From: Micromonospora_G sp044901685
Lineage (GTDB): Bacteria > Actinomycetota > Actinomycetes > Mycobacteriales > Micromonosporaceae
Direction: 5' to 3'
Assembly: GCF_044901685.1 (NCBI RefSeq)
Contig: NZ_JBJDPS010000005.1
Location: 62,001-126,000 of the forward strand
DNA: 64,000 nt
Part shown: in pieces, positions 8,881 to 17,776 of the stretch
Position numbering within the stretch: the stretch's first letter is position 1
Layout: every line of letters begins with the position of its first letter
The notes under the pieces: generated by a model
Database searches by the model: none
Told to the model about the DNA's origin: nothing
What the model saw: the letters and a program-made list of their open reading frames with translations, nothing else
Translations under genes and position numbers: made by a program

Positions 8881-8906
8881 CCGCACTTGACAATCGGCGG
8901 CGGGGA

Positions 8907-9335
8907 GTGAGACTGCCGGGTGTGGCCGCTTTCGTCGATCCGTCCCCCGATCCGGCGGCACCGCTGGGTGCACGGCGGTCCCGGATCGTGCTGGCCGAGG
9001 TGTCCCGGCGTGGTCCGGGTCCGGAACGGACCCGGACCGAGCTGACCCAGCAGACCCGGGTCGGCGAGGCGCTGGTACGCGGACTCGTACGCGCACAGCT
9101 CGCGCTCGCCCTGCGACTGTCCCTGGTGGTGGCGATCGGACTCGGCGGCCTGCCGTTGATGTTCGCGATCGCCCCGGCCGCCGGTGAGGTGAAGCTGTTC
9201 GGGGTGAACCTGCCCTGGTTGCTGCTCGGGGTCGGCGCGTTCCCGTTCCTGGTCGCGGTCGGCTGGGCGTACGTGCGGTTGGCCGAGCGTAACGAGCAGG
9301 ACTTCACCGACCTGATCCAGCGACCGGAGCGCTGA
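8907..9335 (+). CDS. Small membrane protein paired with a solute:sodium symporter (DUF485-like position)
   Basis: 142 residues: a polar N-terminus, two membrane helices (around LVVAIGLGGLPLMFAIA and LPWLLLGVGAFPFLVAVGWAYV) and a short charged tail. It has the size, topology and position of the DUF485 subunits that precede acetate-type symporters, but the sequence is diverged from the clear DUF485 gene at 15535. The stop codon is directly followed by the GTG of the symporter. The start is uncertain: GTG at 8907 has GGGGA immediately adjacent, GTG at 8922 is the alternative. Confidence 0.7.
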   Translation: MRLPGVAAFVDPSPDPAAPLGARRSRIVLAEVSRRGPGPERTRTELTQQTRVGEALVRGLVRAQLALALRLSLVVAIGLGGLPLMFAIAPAAGEVKLFGVNLPWLLLGVGAFPFLVAVGWAYVRLAERNEQDFTDLIQRPER

Positions 9336-10976
9336 GTGGAGAATCCGTACCTGGTCCCGGCGATCGTCGCGGTCACCCTGATCACGGTCGCGATCGGGTT
9401 CTACGGGCTGAAGCTGGCCCGGACCACCTCGGACTTCCTGGTCGCGTCGCGTACGGTCAGCCCGAACTGGAACGCGGCGGCGATCGGCGGCGAGTACCTG
9501 TCGGCGGCCTCCTTCCTCGGCATCGCCGGGCTGATCCTGAAGTACGGCGTGGACGTGCTCTGGTACCCGGTCGGTTTTGCCGCCGGTTACCTGGCCCTGC
9601 TGCTCTTCGTGGCCGCCCCGCTGCGCCGGTCCGGCGCGTTCACCCTGCCCGACTTCTGCGAGGTCCGGCTCGGCTCGCGCTGGCTGCGCAAGCTCGCCAC
9701 CCTCTTCGTGATCTTCATCGGCTGGCTCTACCTGGTGCCGCAGTTCCAGGGCGCCGGGCTGACCCTGACCACGGTGGCCGGCGGCCCGTACGAACTCGGT
9801 GCGCTGCTGGTGGGGGCGGTGGTGACGACAAACGTGGCGCTCGGCGGGATGCGCGCGGTCACCTTCGTGCAGGCGTTCCAGTACTGGCTGAAGCTGACCG
9901 CGCTGGCCGTACCGGTGATCTTCCTGGCGTTGCAGTGGCAGTCGGACGGCCGTCCGGCGGTCACGCCGCCGGACGGGCCGACGTTCCGGACCGCGATCAC
10001 CGTCGTGGTCGAGGAGCCGGCGACCCTCACCCTGCCCGACGGCGAGACCCGGGCGGTACGCCCCGGCGACGAGCTGACCTTCGCCGCCGGTGACCCGGTG
10101 CCACGGGTGTCCGGGGTGATCACCGACGGGCCGGACTGGCTGCTGCCGAGTGCGGCGGGGAGTCAGGACCGGGACCTGTTCGCGACGTACTCGCTGATCC
10201 TGGCGACCTTTCTCGGCACGATGGGACTGCCGCACGTACTCGTGCGGTTCTACACCAACCCCGACGGCGCCGCCGCCCGCCGGACCACCCTCGTGGTCCT
10301 CGCCCTGGTCGGCATGTTCTACCTGCTCCCCACCCTGTACGGCGTGCTCGGTCGGGTCTACACCCCGCAGTTGCTGCTGACCGGGCAGACCGACGCGGTG
10401 GTGGTGCTCCTTCCCAGCGCCGCGCTCGGGGGCGGCCTGACCGGTCAACTGCTCGCCGCACTGGTCGCGGCGGGCGCCTTCGCGGCGTTCCTCTCCACCT
10501 CGTCCGGCCTGCTCACCAGTGTCGCCGGGGTGATCTCCACCGACGTGCTCGGCCGGGGCTCGGTACGCGACTTCCGGCTGGCCACCCTGGTCGCCGGGGT
10601 GGTGCCACTGGTGCTGGCGCTGAACGTCTCGGGACTCGACGTGTCGCAGGTGGTGGGGCTGGCGTTCGCGGTCGCCGCGTCGAGCTTCTGCCCGCTGCTG
10701 GTGCTCGGCATCTGGTGGCGGGGACTGACCGACCTCGGCGCGGCGGCGGGCATCCTGGCCGGCGGCGGAGCCTCGATCCTGGCGGTCCTGGTCACCGTGG
10801 TCGGGCCGCCGCTCGCCGGGTGGCCGGCGACCCTGATCGCCCAGCCGGCCGCGTGGACCGTGCCGCTGGCCTTCACCGTCATGGTCGCGGTCTCGATGGC
10901 GACCCGTCGCCGGGCCCCGGTCGACGTCGGCGCCACCATGCTCCGCCTGCACGCCCCCGAGGCACTGCGCCTGTAG
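9336..10976 (+). CDS. Solute:sodium symporter (SSS family, ActP-like)
   Basis: 546 residues with about 13 membrane helices. SSS-family marks are visible: residues from about 35 (FLVASRTVSPNWNAAAIGGEYLSAASFLG, the sodium-site helix), the GLPHVLVRFYT motif shared with ActP, and conserved LAFAVAASSFCPLL near the C-terminus. These proteins import small organic anions or other solutes using sodium. Between the middle helices there is an extra ~70-residue hydrophilic insert (about 9955-10180) rich in beta-type sequence that the second symporter in this window lacks. The substrate is not determinable. Confidence 0.88.
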   Translation: MENPYLVPAIVAVTLITVAIGFYGLKLARTTSDFLVASRTVSPNWNAAAIGGEYLSAASFLGIAGLILKYGVDVLWYPVGFAAGYLALLLFVAAPLRRSGAFTLPDFCEVRLGSRWLRKLATLFVIFIGWLYLVPQFQGAGLTLTTVAGGPYELGALLVGAVVTTNVALGGMRAVTFVQAFQYWLKLTALAVPVIFLALQWQSDGRPAVTPPDGPTFRTAITVVVEEPATLTLPDGETRAVRPGDELTFAAGDPVPRVSGVITDGPDWLLPSAAGSQDRDLFATYSLILATFLGTMGLPHVLVRFYTNPDGAAARRTTLVVLALVGMFYLLPTLYGVLGRVYTPQLLLTGQTDAVVVLLPSAALGGGLTGQLLAALVAAGAFAAFLSTSSGLLTSVAGVISTDVLGRGSVRDFRLATLVAGVVPLVLALNVSGLDVSQVVGLAFAVAASSFCPLLVLGIWWRGLTDLGAAAGILAGGGASILAVLVTVVGPPLAGWPATLIAQPAAWTVPLAFTVMVAVSMATRRRAPVDVGATMLRLHAPEALRL

Positions 10977-10993
10977 CCGACGACCGGCTCGTA

Positions 10994-11009
10994 GTGATCT
11001 AGGTATCAC
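10994..11009. promoter_or_regulatory. Inverted repeat GTGAT-N6-ATCAC
   Basis: A 5-base perfect dyad with a 6-base spacer lies about 90 bases before the TPR-like gene and just after the symporter stop. It has the form of a dimeric repressor site. No regulator is assigned, and arms this short can arise by chance. Confidence 0.25.
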
Positions 11010-11099
11010 CCGGACCGACTCATGATCAAAAACGCCCGGTCCTGCAATAACCTCGGCTCGCACCGCACCCTCCACCCACACCGCCCGCAGGGAGTTCGC

Positions 11100-12110
11100 G
11101 TGTCGGCACTGCTACGACGGGCGCTCGGCGTCCACGTCGATCCCGGCGAGGGTGACCCGGTCGCGCGCCGCCTGTCGGCAGCCGCCGCCCGCCGTGACTG
11201 GCCGGCGGTACGGGAGATGTTCGACGGGATCACCGACCCCGACGACAGGTCGTTCTACACGCACGTGGTCGGCGTCGTACCGGGCGTGGAGAAGTGGCTC
11301 ACGGCCGTGATCCGCGACGAGCCGTACGACGCGACGGCGCTGCTGCTCTACGGCTACCGGATGACCATCCTCGCCTGGAAAGCCAGGAGCAGCGCGGGTG
11401 CCGAACATGTCACCAGGGAGGGCTGGAGGAAGTTCTTCGAGCGCCTCCAGATCGCCGAGGAGGCACTCGACCAGGTGGTCCTCAAGGACCCGGACAACGT
11501 CACCGCCTGGTACACGATGATGATCACCAGCCGTGGGCTGCAGTTCGGCGTGGCCGAGACCCGCCGACGCTTCGACGAGGTCGTCTCCCGCCACCCGGGC
11601 CACCTGCGGGCACACCAGCAGCTACTCCAACAGCTCTGCGTCAAGTGGAGCGGCTCGCACGAGGCCATGTACGCGTTCGCCCGCGAGTCGATGAACCGGG
11701 CACCCGCCGGCAGCCCGCTGGGCAGCCTGGTCGCGATGGCGCACCTCGAATACTGGTTGCGCACCTCCGGTCGCACCGGGCGGCTCGACTTCCGCCTCAA
11801 CACCCGCCACTTCCGCACCCCGAAGGTCCGGGACGAACTGCGCGAGGCGCTCGACCGCAGCGTGCGGCACCCGGACTACCAGCGGCGTCCCGGCTGGGCA
11901 CGGGTGCACAACGAGTTCGCCACGGCCCTGGTCCTGGCCGGCGAGCACGCCACGGCAGCCGAACAGTTCCGGACGATCGGGCCCCACCTCACCGACGTGC
12001 CCTGGGTCTACCTCACCGCCGTGGTGCCGTGGCAGCTCTCCTCGCGGGGCTACCGGAGCCTCACGTACCTGCTCAGCGCCTTCGACCGTCAGTCAGGGCC
12101 AGGCCGGTGA
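11100..12110 (+). CDS. TPR-like helical repeat protein of unknown function
   Basis: 336 residues from GTG at 11100, which has AGGGAG 6 bases upstream; an upstream ATG at 11022 is less likely. The protein is soluble, with no signal peptide or membrane helix. It is mostly alpha-helical with a helix-pair rhythm (WPAVREMFDGI, ALDQVVLKDPDNVTAWYTM, FDEVVSRHPGHLRAHQQLL) that resembles degenerate tetratricopeptide repeats. No catalytic motif is seen. It probably acts as a protein-interaction scaffold, but I do not recognise a characterised family. Confidence 0.65.
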   Translation: MSALLRRALGVHVDPGEGDPVARRLSAAAARRDWPAVREMFDGITDPDDRSFYTHVVGVVPGVEKWLTAVIRDEPYDATALLLYGYRMTILAWKARSSAGAEHVTREGWRKFFERLQIAEEALDQVVLKDPDNVTAWYTMMITSRGLQFGVAETRRRFDEVVSRHPGHLRAHQQLLQQLCVKWSGSHEAMYAFARESMNRAPAGSPLGSLVAMAHLEYWLRTSGRTGRLDFRLNTRHFRTPKVRDELREALDRSVRHPDYQRRPGWARVHNEFATALVLAGEHATAAEQFRTIGPHLTDVPWVYLTAVVPWQLSSRGYRSLTYLLSAFDRQSGPGR

Positions 12111-12267
12111 GCTGACAGCCGTCGGTCGCCACGACCGTACGAGCGTTTTGTCCTCCGGAGCCGCTGATCGACCGGACCACCGAGGCAACCGAGATTCCGT
12201 ACGGGCACAGTGACAGATCGGCACGGCACGGGCACGATTCGGCGCTCCGAGCGACTACCGTCAAGGG

Positions 12268-13029
12268 ATGATCGGGGCTGAGCATGCCGCTCTCGCGCTG
12301 CGCGGGCTGGGCAAGCGGTTCGATGCCAAAGTCGCCGTGGCCAGGGTGGATCTCGAAGTGCCGGCGGGTTCGTTCTACGGCCTGCTCGGGCCGAACGGCG
12401 CCGGGAAGACCACCACGTTGTCGATGGCGGTCGGCCTGCTCCGACCCGACACGGGCGGGGCCTGGGTGCTCGGCCACGATGTCTGGTCCGACCCGGTACG
12501 CGCCAAGCAACTGCTCGGTGTGCTGCCCGACGGGGTACGCCTGTTCGACCGGCTCAGCGGGGCCGAGTTGCTGGCGTACCACGGGCTGCTCCGGGGCATG
12601 GAGCGGACGGTGGTGGACCAACGCGCGGGCGAGTTGCTGGACGTACTGGCGCTGGCGGACGCGGGCCGGACCCTGGTGGTGGACTACTCCGCCGGGATGA
12701 AGAAGAAGATCGGCCTGGCCTGCGCGTTGCTGCACGGGCCACGCCTGCTCGTCCTCGACGAGCCGTTCGAGGCGGTCGACCCGGTCTCCGCCGCGCTGAT
12801 CCGGGACATCCTCCAGCGGTACGTCGCCGGTGGCGGCACCGTCGTCTTCTCCAGTCACGTGATGGAGGTGGTCGAGCGGCTCTGCAGCCACGTCGCGATC
12901 CTCGCCGAGGGCACCATAAAACGGGTCGGCACCCTCGCCCAGGTGCGCGGCGACCGCTCGCTGGAGGAGGTCTTCGTCGAGGTGGTCGGTGGTCGTACGG
13001 CCACCGGGGAGGAACTGGCGTGGCTCTGA
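12268..13029 (+). CDS. ABC transporter ATP-binding protein
   Basis: 253 residues with Walker A (LGPNGAGKTT, residues ~43-52), signature motif YSAGMKKK (diverged from LSGGQ, as in ABC-2-type exporters), Walker B with catalytic Glu (LLVLDEPF), D-loop and the switch His (FSSHVMEVVE). It energises the permease encoded by the next gene, whose GTG start overlaps this gene by 10 bases. ABC-2-type pairs export lipids, peptides or drugs; the cargo is unknown. Confidence 0.93.
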   Translation: MIGAEHAALALRGLGKRFDAKVAVARVDLEVPAGSFYGLLGPNGAGKTTTLSMAVGLLRPDTGGAWVLGHDVWSDPVRAKQLLGVLPDGVRLFDRLSGAELLAYHGLLRGMERTVVDQRAGELLDVLALADAGRTLVVDYSAGMKKKIGLACALLHGPRLLVLDEPFEAVDPVSAALIRDILQRYVAGGGTVVFSSHVMEVVERLCSHVAILAEGTIKRVGTLAQVRGDRSLEEVFVEVVGGRTATGEELAWL

Positions 13030-14705
13030 GCCCGCAGGGCGCGGTCACCGGCATCCATCCCGTCTCGCCCCGGCACTTCGTCCGGCTCAAGCTGCGCATG
13101 ATGGCGAACAGTTTCCGGGGCCAGGGCTGGCGGATCGCGCTCTTCGTCAGCGGCGTCCTGATCGGAGGATGGTTCGCCGCCTCGGGCTTCACCCTGCTCG
13201 CCCTGCCCGGCCTGGTGGGCAGCCGGGAGATGGCCGGCATCGCCGGTGCCTTCGGCGGCGCGCTGCTGGTGGTGGGGTGGCTGCTGTTGCCGCTGATCTT
13301 CTTCGGGGTGGACGAGACGCTGGACCCGGCCCGGTTCGCCCTGCTCCCGCTCTCCCGGCGCACCCTGCTCAGCGGGCTGCTCGCCGCCGCGCTGGTCGGG
13401 GTGCCGGCGGGCGCCGCCCTGCTCGCCACCGCCGGCCTGGTGCTCAGCGGCTGGGCGCTGGGCGGTTGGGGTGCGGCGGTCGTGGCCGCGCTGGGGATCG
13501 TCGCCGGCCTGCTGCTCTGCGTCACCGCGAGCCGGGCGGTGACCAGCGCTTTTGCCAACATGCTCCGGTCCCGCAAGGTCCGCGACCTGGCCGCGATCCT
13601 GCTCGCGGTCTGCGCCGCCCTGCTCGGCCCACTCCAGGTGGCGGTGCTGAGCGGGGTCGGACGGGCGGACTGGGACCAACTCGCCGGGATCGCCCGGGTG
13701 TTGAGCTGGACCCCGGTCGCGGCGCCGTACACGATCGGTCTGGACGTGGCCGAGGGCCGGGCCTGGGCGGTCCCGGTCAAGCTCCTGATCACCGCCGTCA
13801 CCATCGCGGCGCTGCTGCGCTGGTGGTCGGCCTCGCTGGAGTCGGCGATGCTCGGCACGGCCAACGCCGATCAGACGGCGCAGGCGCGGGGGCCCTCGGC
13901 GCGGGCCACGTCGACCAGTGCCCAGCTCTTCCCCCGGGTGCTCGGCTGGCTGCCGCGCGACCGGTACGGCGCGCTGGTCGCCCGGGAGGCCCGTTACTGG
14001 TGGCGGGACACCCGGCGACGGGCCAGCCTGATCACCTTCTCGGTGGTCGGCATCTTCGTGCCGGTCACGGTGAACCTGGGCAGCGAGGGGCTGACCTCCG
14101 ACACCAGCGGTCTGACCGCGTCCCCGGTGGTGGTGAGCCTGTCAATGATCTTTGTCGGCGTGGTCGCGGCGATCACCCCGGCGAACCAGTTCGGCTGGGA
14201 CGGCAGCGCGTACGCGGCGAACGTGATCGCCGGGGTGCCCGGTCGGCAGGAGCTGCGGGCCCGGGTGGTGGCGTTCTCGCTCTACGTCGTCCCGCTGCTG
14301 GTGGTGATCGCGGTGATCCTGGCGTTCTTCCGCCGTGAGCCGGGCTGGATCGGAGTGCTCGCCGGGTCGCTCTTCGCCGCGTACGGCAGCGGGCTGGCGG
14401 TCACCCTGTACGTCTCGATCCTCAGCCCGTACGCGCTGCCGGAGAGCACCAACCCGTTTGCCATGAACAGTGGCGCCGGGGTGGCGAAGAGCGTACAGGT
14501 GCTGTTGGCGATGGTGATCGGTTCGGTGCTGGCGCTGCCGATGGTGGTCGCCACCGCGTTGCTCGGCGACGTCTGGCTCTGGCTGGCGCTCCCCGCCGGA
14601 CTGGGGTACGGCCTCGGCGCGCTGGCGCTCGGCATCCGCCTGGCCGGCGACGTGCTGGACCGGCGGATGCCCGAACTGCTGGTCGCGATCACCCCGCGCC
14701 GCTGA
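13020..14705 (+). CDS. ABC-2-type transporter permease
   Basis: 561 residues with about 12 hydrophobic helices in two halves and a cytoplasmic loop near residues 270-320. There is no binding-protein or catalytic motif. It overlaps the ATPase gene by 10 bases, so the two form one unit and presumably one membrane complex. Large, single-polypeptide permeases of this type are common in actinomycetes beside ABC-2 ATPases. The transported substrate cannot be inferred. Confidence 0.85.
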   Translation: MALSPQGAVTGIHPVSPRHFVRLKLRMMANSFRGQGWRIALFVSGVLIGGWFAASGFTLLALPGLVGSREMAGIAGAFGGALLVVGWLLLPLIFFGVDETLDPARFALLPLSRRTLLSGLLAAALVGVPAGAALLATAGLVLSGWALGGWGAAVVAALGIVAGLLLCVTASRAVTSAFANMLRSRKVRDLAAILLAVCAALLGPLQVAVLSGVGRADWDQLAGIARVLSWTPVAAPYTIGLDVAEGRAWAVPVKLLITAVTIAALLRWWSASLESAMLGTANADQTAQARGPSARATSTSAQLFPRVLGWLPRDRYGALVAREARYWWRDTRRRASLITFSVVGIFVPVTVNLGSEGLTSDTSGLTASPVVVSLSMIFVGVVAAITPANQFGWDGSAYAANVIAGVPGRQELRARVVAFSLYVVPLLVVIAVILAFFRREPGWIGVLAGSLFAAYGSGLAVTLYVSILSPYALPESTNPFAMNSGAGVAKSVQVLLAMVIGSVLALPMVVATALLGDVWLWLALPAGLGYGLGALALGIRLAGDVLDRRMPELLVAITPRR

Positions 14706-14757
14706 CCGGCGACAATGGGCCGGTGAGCGGAATCGAGATCATCATGGCCGGCTGCGG

Positions 14758-15354
14758 GTGTTTCACGTGAATCCAGAACCGGGTGCCCGGATCCACGACA
14801 GCGACCCGTTCGCCACCCCGGACGCAGACCGGTCGCCGCTGCGCCGCGTACGTGGCCGGCTGGCATCGCCGGTCACCCTCTGGACGGCCGGCGGCGCGAG
14901 CATGCGTACGCCCGGCGGTGGGAACGTGAGCGCGCCCGGCGGGGGCGGGCACGCGGCACCGGCGGGATTGACCGTCTCGTCGACCGTGGTTGTCGACGGC
15001 GAGCCGGGACGGGTGCTCGGCCTGGTGGACGAGGAGTCGGACTTCTGGACGGCCGCGTCGGCCACCGGCCGGTTCGCGGTCGCCGTTCTCGGCCCGGCAC
15101 ACCGACAGCTCGCCGACCGGTTCGCCGGCCTCTTTCCCGCGCCCGGCGGTCTCTTCGCCACCGGCGAGTGGACCGACACCGGGTACGGGCCGGTGCCCGC
15201 CGACGCCGGGGCCTGGATCGGCTGCCGCCTCGACGCCTCCCGGGAGTACGGCTGGTCACTGCTGGTGGAGGCGACCGTCGAGCTGGTCGAGCTGGTCGGC
15301 GAGAGCGTGCCGATGGTGTACCACCGGGGGCGTTACCGGGGGCTGACCGACTGA
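14758..15354 (+). CDS. Flavin-reductase-domain-like protein
   Basis: 198 residues. From about residue 37 the sequence follows the FMN-binding split-barrel of flavin reductase-like proteins: SPVTLWTAGG, then GLTVSSTVVVDGEPGRVLGLVDEESDFW, ATGRFAVAVLG, and a C-terminal strand ending MVYHRGRYRGL. Known members reduce flavin with NAD(P)H or bind flavin in two-component oxygenases. A glycine-rich insert sits at about residues 52-64. GTG at 14758 and GTG at 14767 are both possible starts and neither has a strong ribosome site. It stands alone between the ABC exporter and the second symporter unit. Confidence 0.75.
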   Translation: MFHVNPEPGARIHDSDPFATPDADRSPLRRVRGRLASPVTLWTAGGASMRTPGGGNVSAPGGGGHAAPAGLTVSSTVVVDGEPGRVLGLVDEESDFWTAASATGRFAVAVLGPAHRQLADRFAGLFPAPGGLFATGEWTDTGYGPVPADAGAWIGCRLDASREYGWSLLVEATVELVELVGESVPMVYHRGRYRGLTD

Positions 15355-15534
15355 GACCGGAGCGGCCGGTAGTCGTACCGTCGCCGATCAGCGGCGTGAC
15401 CGGGGTCACTGGGCGCAGCCAGTAGCCCGTTCGGCGCAGCCGACCGCCGCCCCCACCGCAGGTGCTTCCCGGCAGGTCGGCCGCCTCCTTACGGTGCGCG
15501 AAATCCCCCACACCTGCGAAGGTGGTGACTCCCC

Positions 15535-15894
15535 ATGTCCACGGATGCTCCCGCACCGGCGAGCGCGCCGGATCGGTACGTCGCAGTACAACAAACGGAC
15601 GAGTTCAGCGGGCTCCGCAAGGCGCTGCGCAGCTTCGTCTTCCCGATGACGGTGGCGTTCTTCCTCTGGTACGCCCTCTACGTGATCCTCTCCGCGTACG
15701 CACGCGGCTTCATGAGCACCAAGCTCTTCGGCAGCAACATCAACGTGGCCCTGCTCTTCGGGCTGCTCCAGTTCGTCTCCACGTTCGTGATCGCGTGGCT
15801 CTACTCCCGGTACGCCGACCGCAAGCTCGACCCGGTCGCCGACCGCATCCGGGAGGAGCTGGACAACGGGACCGACAAGGGGGATGAGTCCTGA
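15535..15894 (+). CDS. DUF485 family membrane protein
   Basis: 119 residues with two membrane helices: FVFPMTVAFFLWYALYVILSAY and VALLFGLLQFVSTFVIAWLYSRYA, the classical DUF485 (YjcH-like) pattern. In bacteria such genes are co-transcribed with the acetate permease actP. Its TGA overlaps the ATG of the symporter gene (TGATG at 15892-15896), so translation is coupled. The exact role of YjcH-like proteins is not settled; they are thought to be accessory subunits. Confidence 0.9.
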   Translation: MSTDAPAPASAPDRYVAVQQTDEFSGLRKALRSFVFPMTVAFFLWYALYVILSAYARGFMSTKLFGSNINVALLFGLLQFVSTFVIAWLYSRYADRKLDPVADRIREELDNGTDKGDES

Positions 15895-17570
15895 TGGAAG
15901 CCCTGTTCGCCGCGGCGGCACCCACCGACAGCACCGCCCGTACGCTCACCATCACGCTCTTCCTGGTCTTCGTCGCGGCCACCCTCGGCATCACCATCTG
16001 GGCCAGCCGGCAGACCAAGACCGCCACCGACTTCTACGCCGGTGGCCGCTCGTTCTCCGGCTTCCAGAACGGCATGGCGATCGGCGGCGACTACATGTCG
16101 GCCGCCTCGTTCCTGGGCATCGCCGGCATCATCGCGCTGTACGGCTACGACGGCTTCCTCTACTCGATCGGCTTCCTGGTCGCCTGGCTGGTGGCGTTGC
16201 TCCTGGTGGCCGAACTGCTGCGTAACTCGGGCCGTTACACGATGGCGGACGTGCTGGCGTTCCGGATGCGGCAGCGGCCGGTCCGGACGGCGGCGGCGGT
16301 CTCCACCATCACGGTGTCGATCTTCTACCTGCTGGCCCAGATGGTCGGCGCGGGCGCGCTGGTCGCGCTCCTGCTGGGCATCCGGCCGGGGACCACGTTC
16401 CTGGGCATGGACGCCGACGCCGCCAAGATCGCCACCATCATCCTGGTCGGCGCCCTCATGATCATCTACGTCACCGTGGGCGGCATGAAGGGCACCACGT
16501 ACGTCCAGATCGTCAAGGCGTTCCTGCTGATGACCGGCGCGCTGGTGATGACCCTGCTGGTGCTGGCGCACTACAAGTTCAACCTCTCCGCGCTGCTCGG
16601 CGACGCGGCGGCGACCTCCGGCAAGGGGGACGCGTTCCTCGAACCCGGCCTGCGGTACGGCGTCGAGGTGGCCGGCAACGCCACCCAGACCTTCTACAAC
16701 AAGGTCGACCTGCTCTCGCTCGGCATCGCCCTGGTGCTCGGCACCGCCGGTCTGCCGCACATCCTGATCCGTTTCTACACCGTGCCGACCGCCAAGGCGG
16801 CCCGTAAGAGCGTGCTCTGGGCGATCGGCATCATCGGCACCTTCTACCTGTTCACCCTGGCCCTTGGCTTCGGCGCGGCGGCCCTGGTGGGCGGGGAGGC
16901 GATCACCGCGCAGGACAAGGCCGGCAACACCGCCGCGCCGCAGCTCGCGCAGGCCCTCGGCGCCGACTTCCTCGGCGGCGACCTGGGCGGGGCCACCCTG
17001 CTCGCGATCATCGCCGCGGTCGCCTTCGCCACCATCCTGGCCGTGGTCGCCGGCCTCACCCTGGCGTCGTCGTCGAGCCTGGCGCACGACTTCTACGCCA
17101 ACGTGATCAAGCGTGGTGAGGCGTCGGAGCGGCAGGAGGTACGGGTCGCCCGGATCTCGGCGTTCGTGATCGGCGCGATCTCGATCGCGCTGTCGATCTT
17201 CGCGCAGAACCTGAACGTCGCGTTCCTGGTGGCGTTGGCCTTCGCGGTCGCCGCCTCCGGCAACCTCCCGGCCATCCTGTACAGCCTGTTCTGGAAGCGG
17301 TTCAACACTTCCGGTGCGGTCTGGGCGATCTACGGCGGTCTGCTCAGCGCCGTACTGCTGGTGTTCTTCTCGCCGGTGGTCTCCGGGGCGCCGACCTCGA
17401 TGTTCCCGGACCAGGACTGGCAGTGGTTCCCGCTCTCCAACCCGGGCATCATCTCCATCCCGCTCGGCTTCCTGGCCGGTTGGGTCGGCACGATCGTCTC
17501 GAAGGAGACCGACGAGGAGAAGTACGCCGAGCTTGAGGTACGGGCGCTGACCGGACACGGCGCGCACTGA
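15894..17570 (+). CDS. Cation/acetate symporter, ActP-like
   Basis: 558 residues, about 13 membrane helices. The SSS signature is complete: FYAGGRSFSGFQNGMAIGGDYMSAASFLG (from about residue 48), the GTAGLPHILIRFYTVPTAKAARKS motif and ASSSSLAHDFYANV. Together with the coupled DUF485 gene this is the arrangement of yjcH-actP, a sodium- or proton-coupled importer of acetate and other short organic acids. A perfect hairpin terminator follows at 17606. The gene symbol is withheld because the substrate is inferred from context only. Confidence 0.9.
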   Translation: MEALFAAAAPTDSTARTLTITLFLVFVAATLGITIWASRQTKTATDFYAGGRSFSGFQNGMAIGGDYMSAASFLGIAGIIALYGYDGFLYSIGFLVAWLVALLLVAELLRNSGRYTMADVLAFRMRQRPVRTAAAVSTITVSIFYLLAQMVGAGALVALLLGIRPGTTFLGMDADAAKIATIILVGALMIIYVTVGGMKGTTYVQIVKAFLLMTGALVMTLLVLAHYKFNLSALLGDAAATSGKGDAFLEPGLRYGVEVAGNATQTFYNKVDLLSLGIALVLGTAGLPHILIRFYTVPTAKAARKSVLWAIGIIGTFYLFTLALGFGAAALVGGEAITAQDKAGNTAAPQLAQALGADFLGGDLGGATLLAIIAAVAFATILAVVAGLTLASSSSLAHDFYANVIKRGEASERQEVRVARISAFVIGAISIALSIFAQNLNVAFLVALAFAVAASGNLPAILYSLFWKRFNTSGAVWAIYGGLLSAVLLVFFSPVVSGAPTSMFPDQDWQWFPLSNPGIISIPLGFLAGWVGTIVSKETDEEKYAELEVRALTGHGAH

Positions 17571-17605
17571 CCCCGGCTCGGTTGACGTACGACCGGTGTC
17601 CCGAT

Positions 17606-17639
17606 CGGGGCCGGACGACCGCGCGGTCGTCCGGCCCCG
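17606..17639. terminator. Perfect 16-bp stem terminator
   Basis: The 16 bases at 17606-17621 (CGGGGCCGGACGACCG) are exactly complementary to 17624-17639, with a 2-base centre. It lies 36 bases after the symporter stop and ends the DUF485-symporter transcript. There is no T-run, which is usual in high-GC actinomycetes. Confidence 0.8.
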
Positions 17640-17776
17640 AATCGCTTCTCACCGACACTCCAGTTCGGTCACGCGGTGCGACGGGTCGGCAACCGGGCGG
17701 TACGAGTGGGGCGGGAGTGGACAACGCCGCCCACCCAACACCCTTGGGAGATCGGCGTACTGGGTAGGCTGGCACC

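Noticed and set aside
8862..11081. Long open frame of about 740 codons on the minus strand opposite the symporter genes
   Set aside because: It is antisense to two clear membrane-protein genes, is made of Gly/Arg/Gln/His-rich filler typical of GC-rich shadow frames, and has no domain.
14723..14770. 15-codon upstream frame (GTG to TGA) overlapping the start of the flavin-reductase-like gene
   Set aside because: Could be a leader peptide, but there is no run of regulatory codons and no attenuator-like fold; too short to support.
15801..17567. Minus-strand frame of about 590 codons opposite the ActP-like gene
   Set aside because: A shadow of the real gene: highly charged low-complexity translation, no ribosome site, no family motif.
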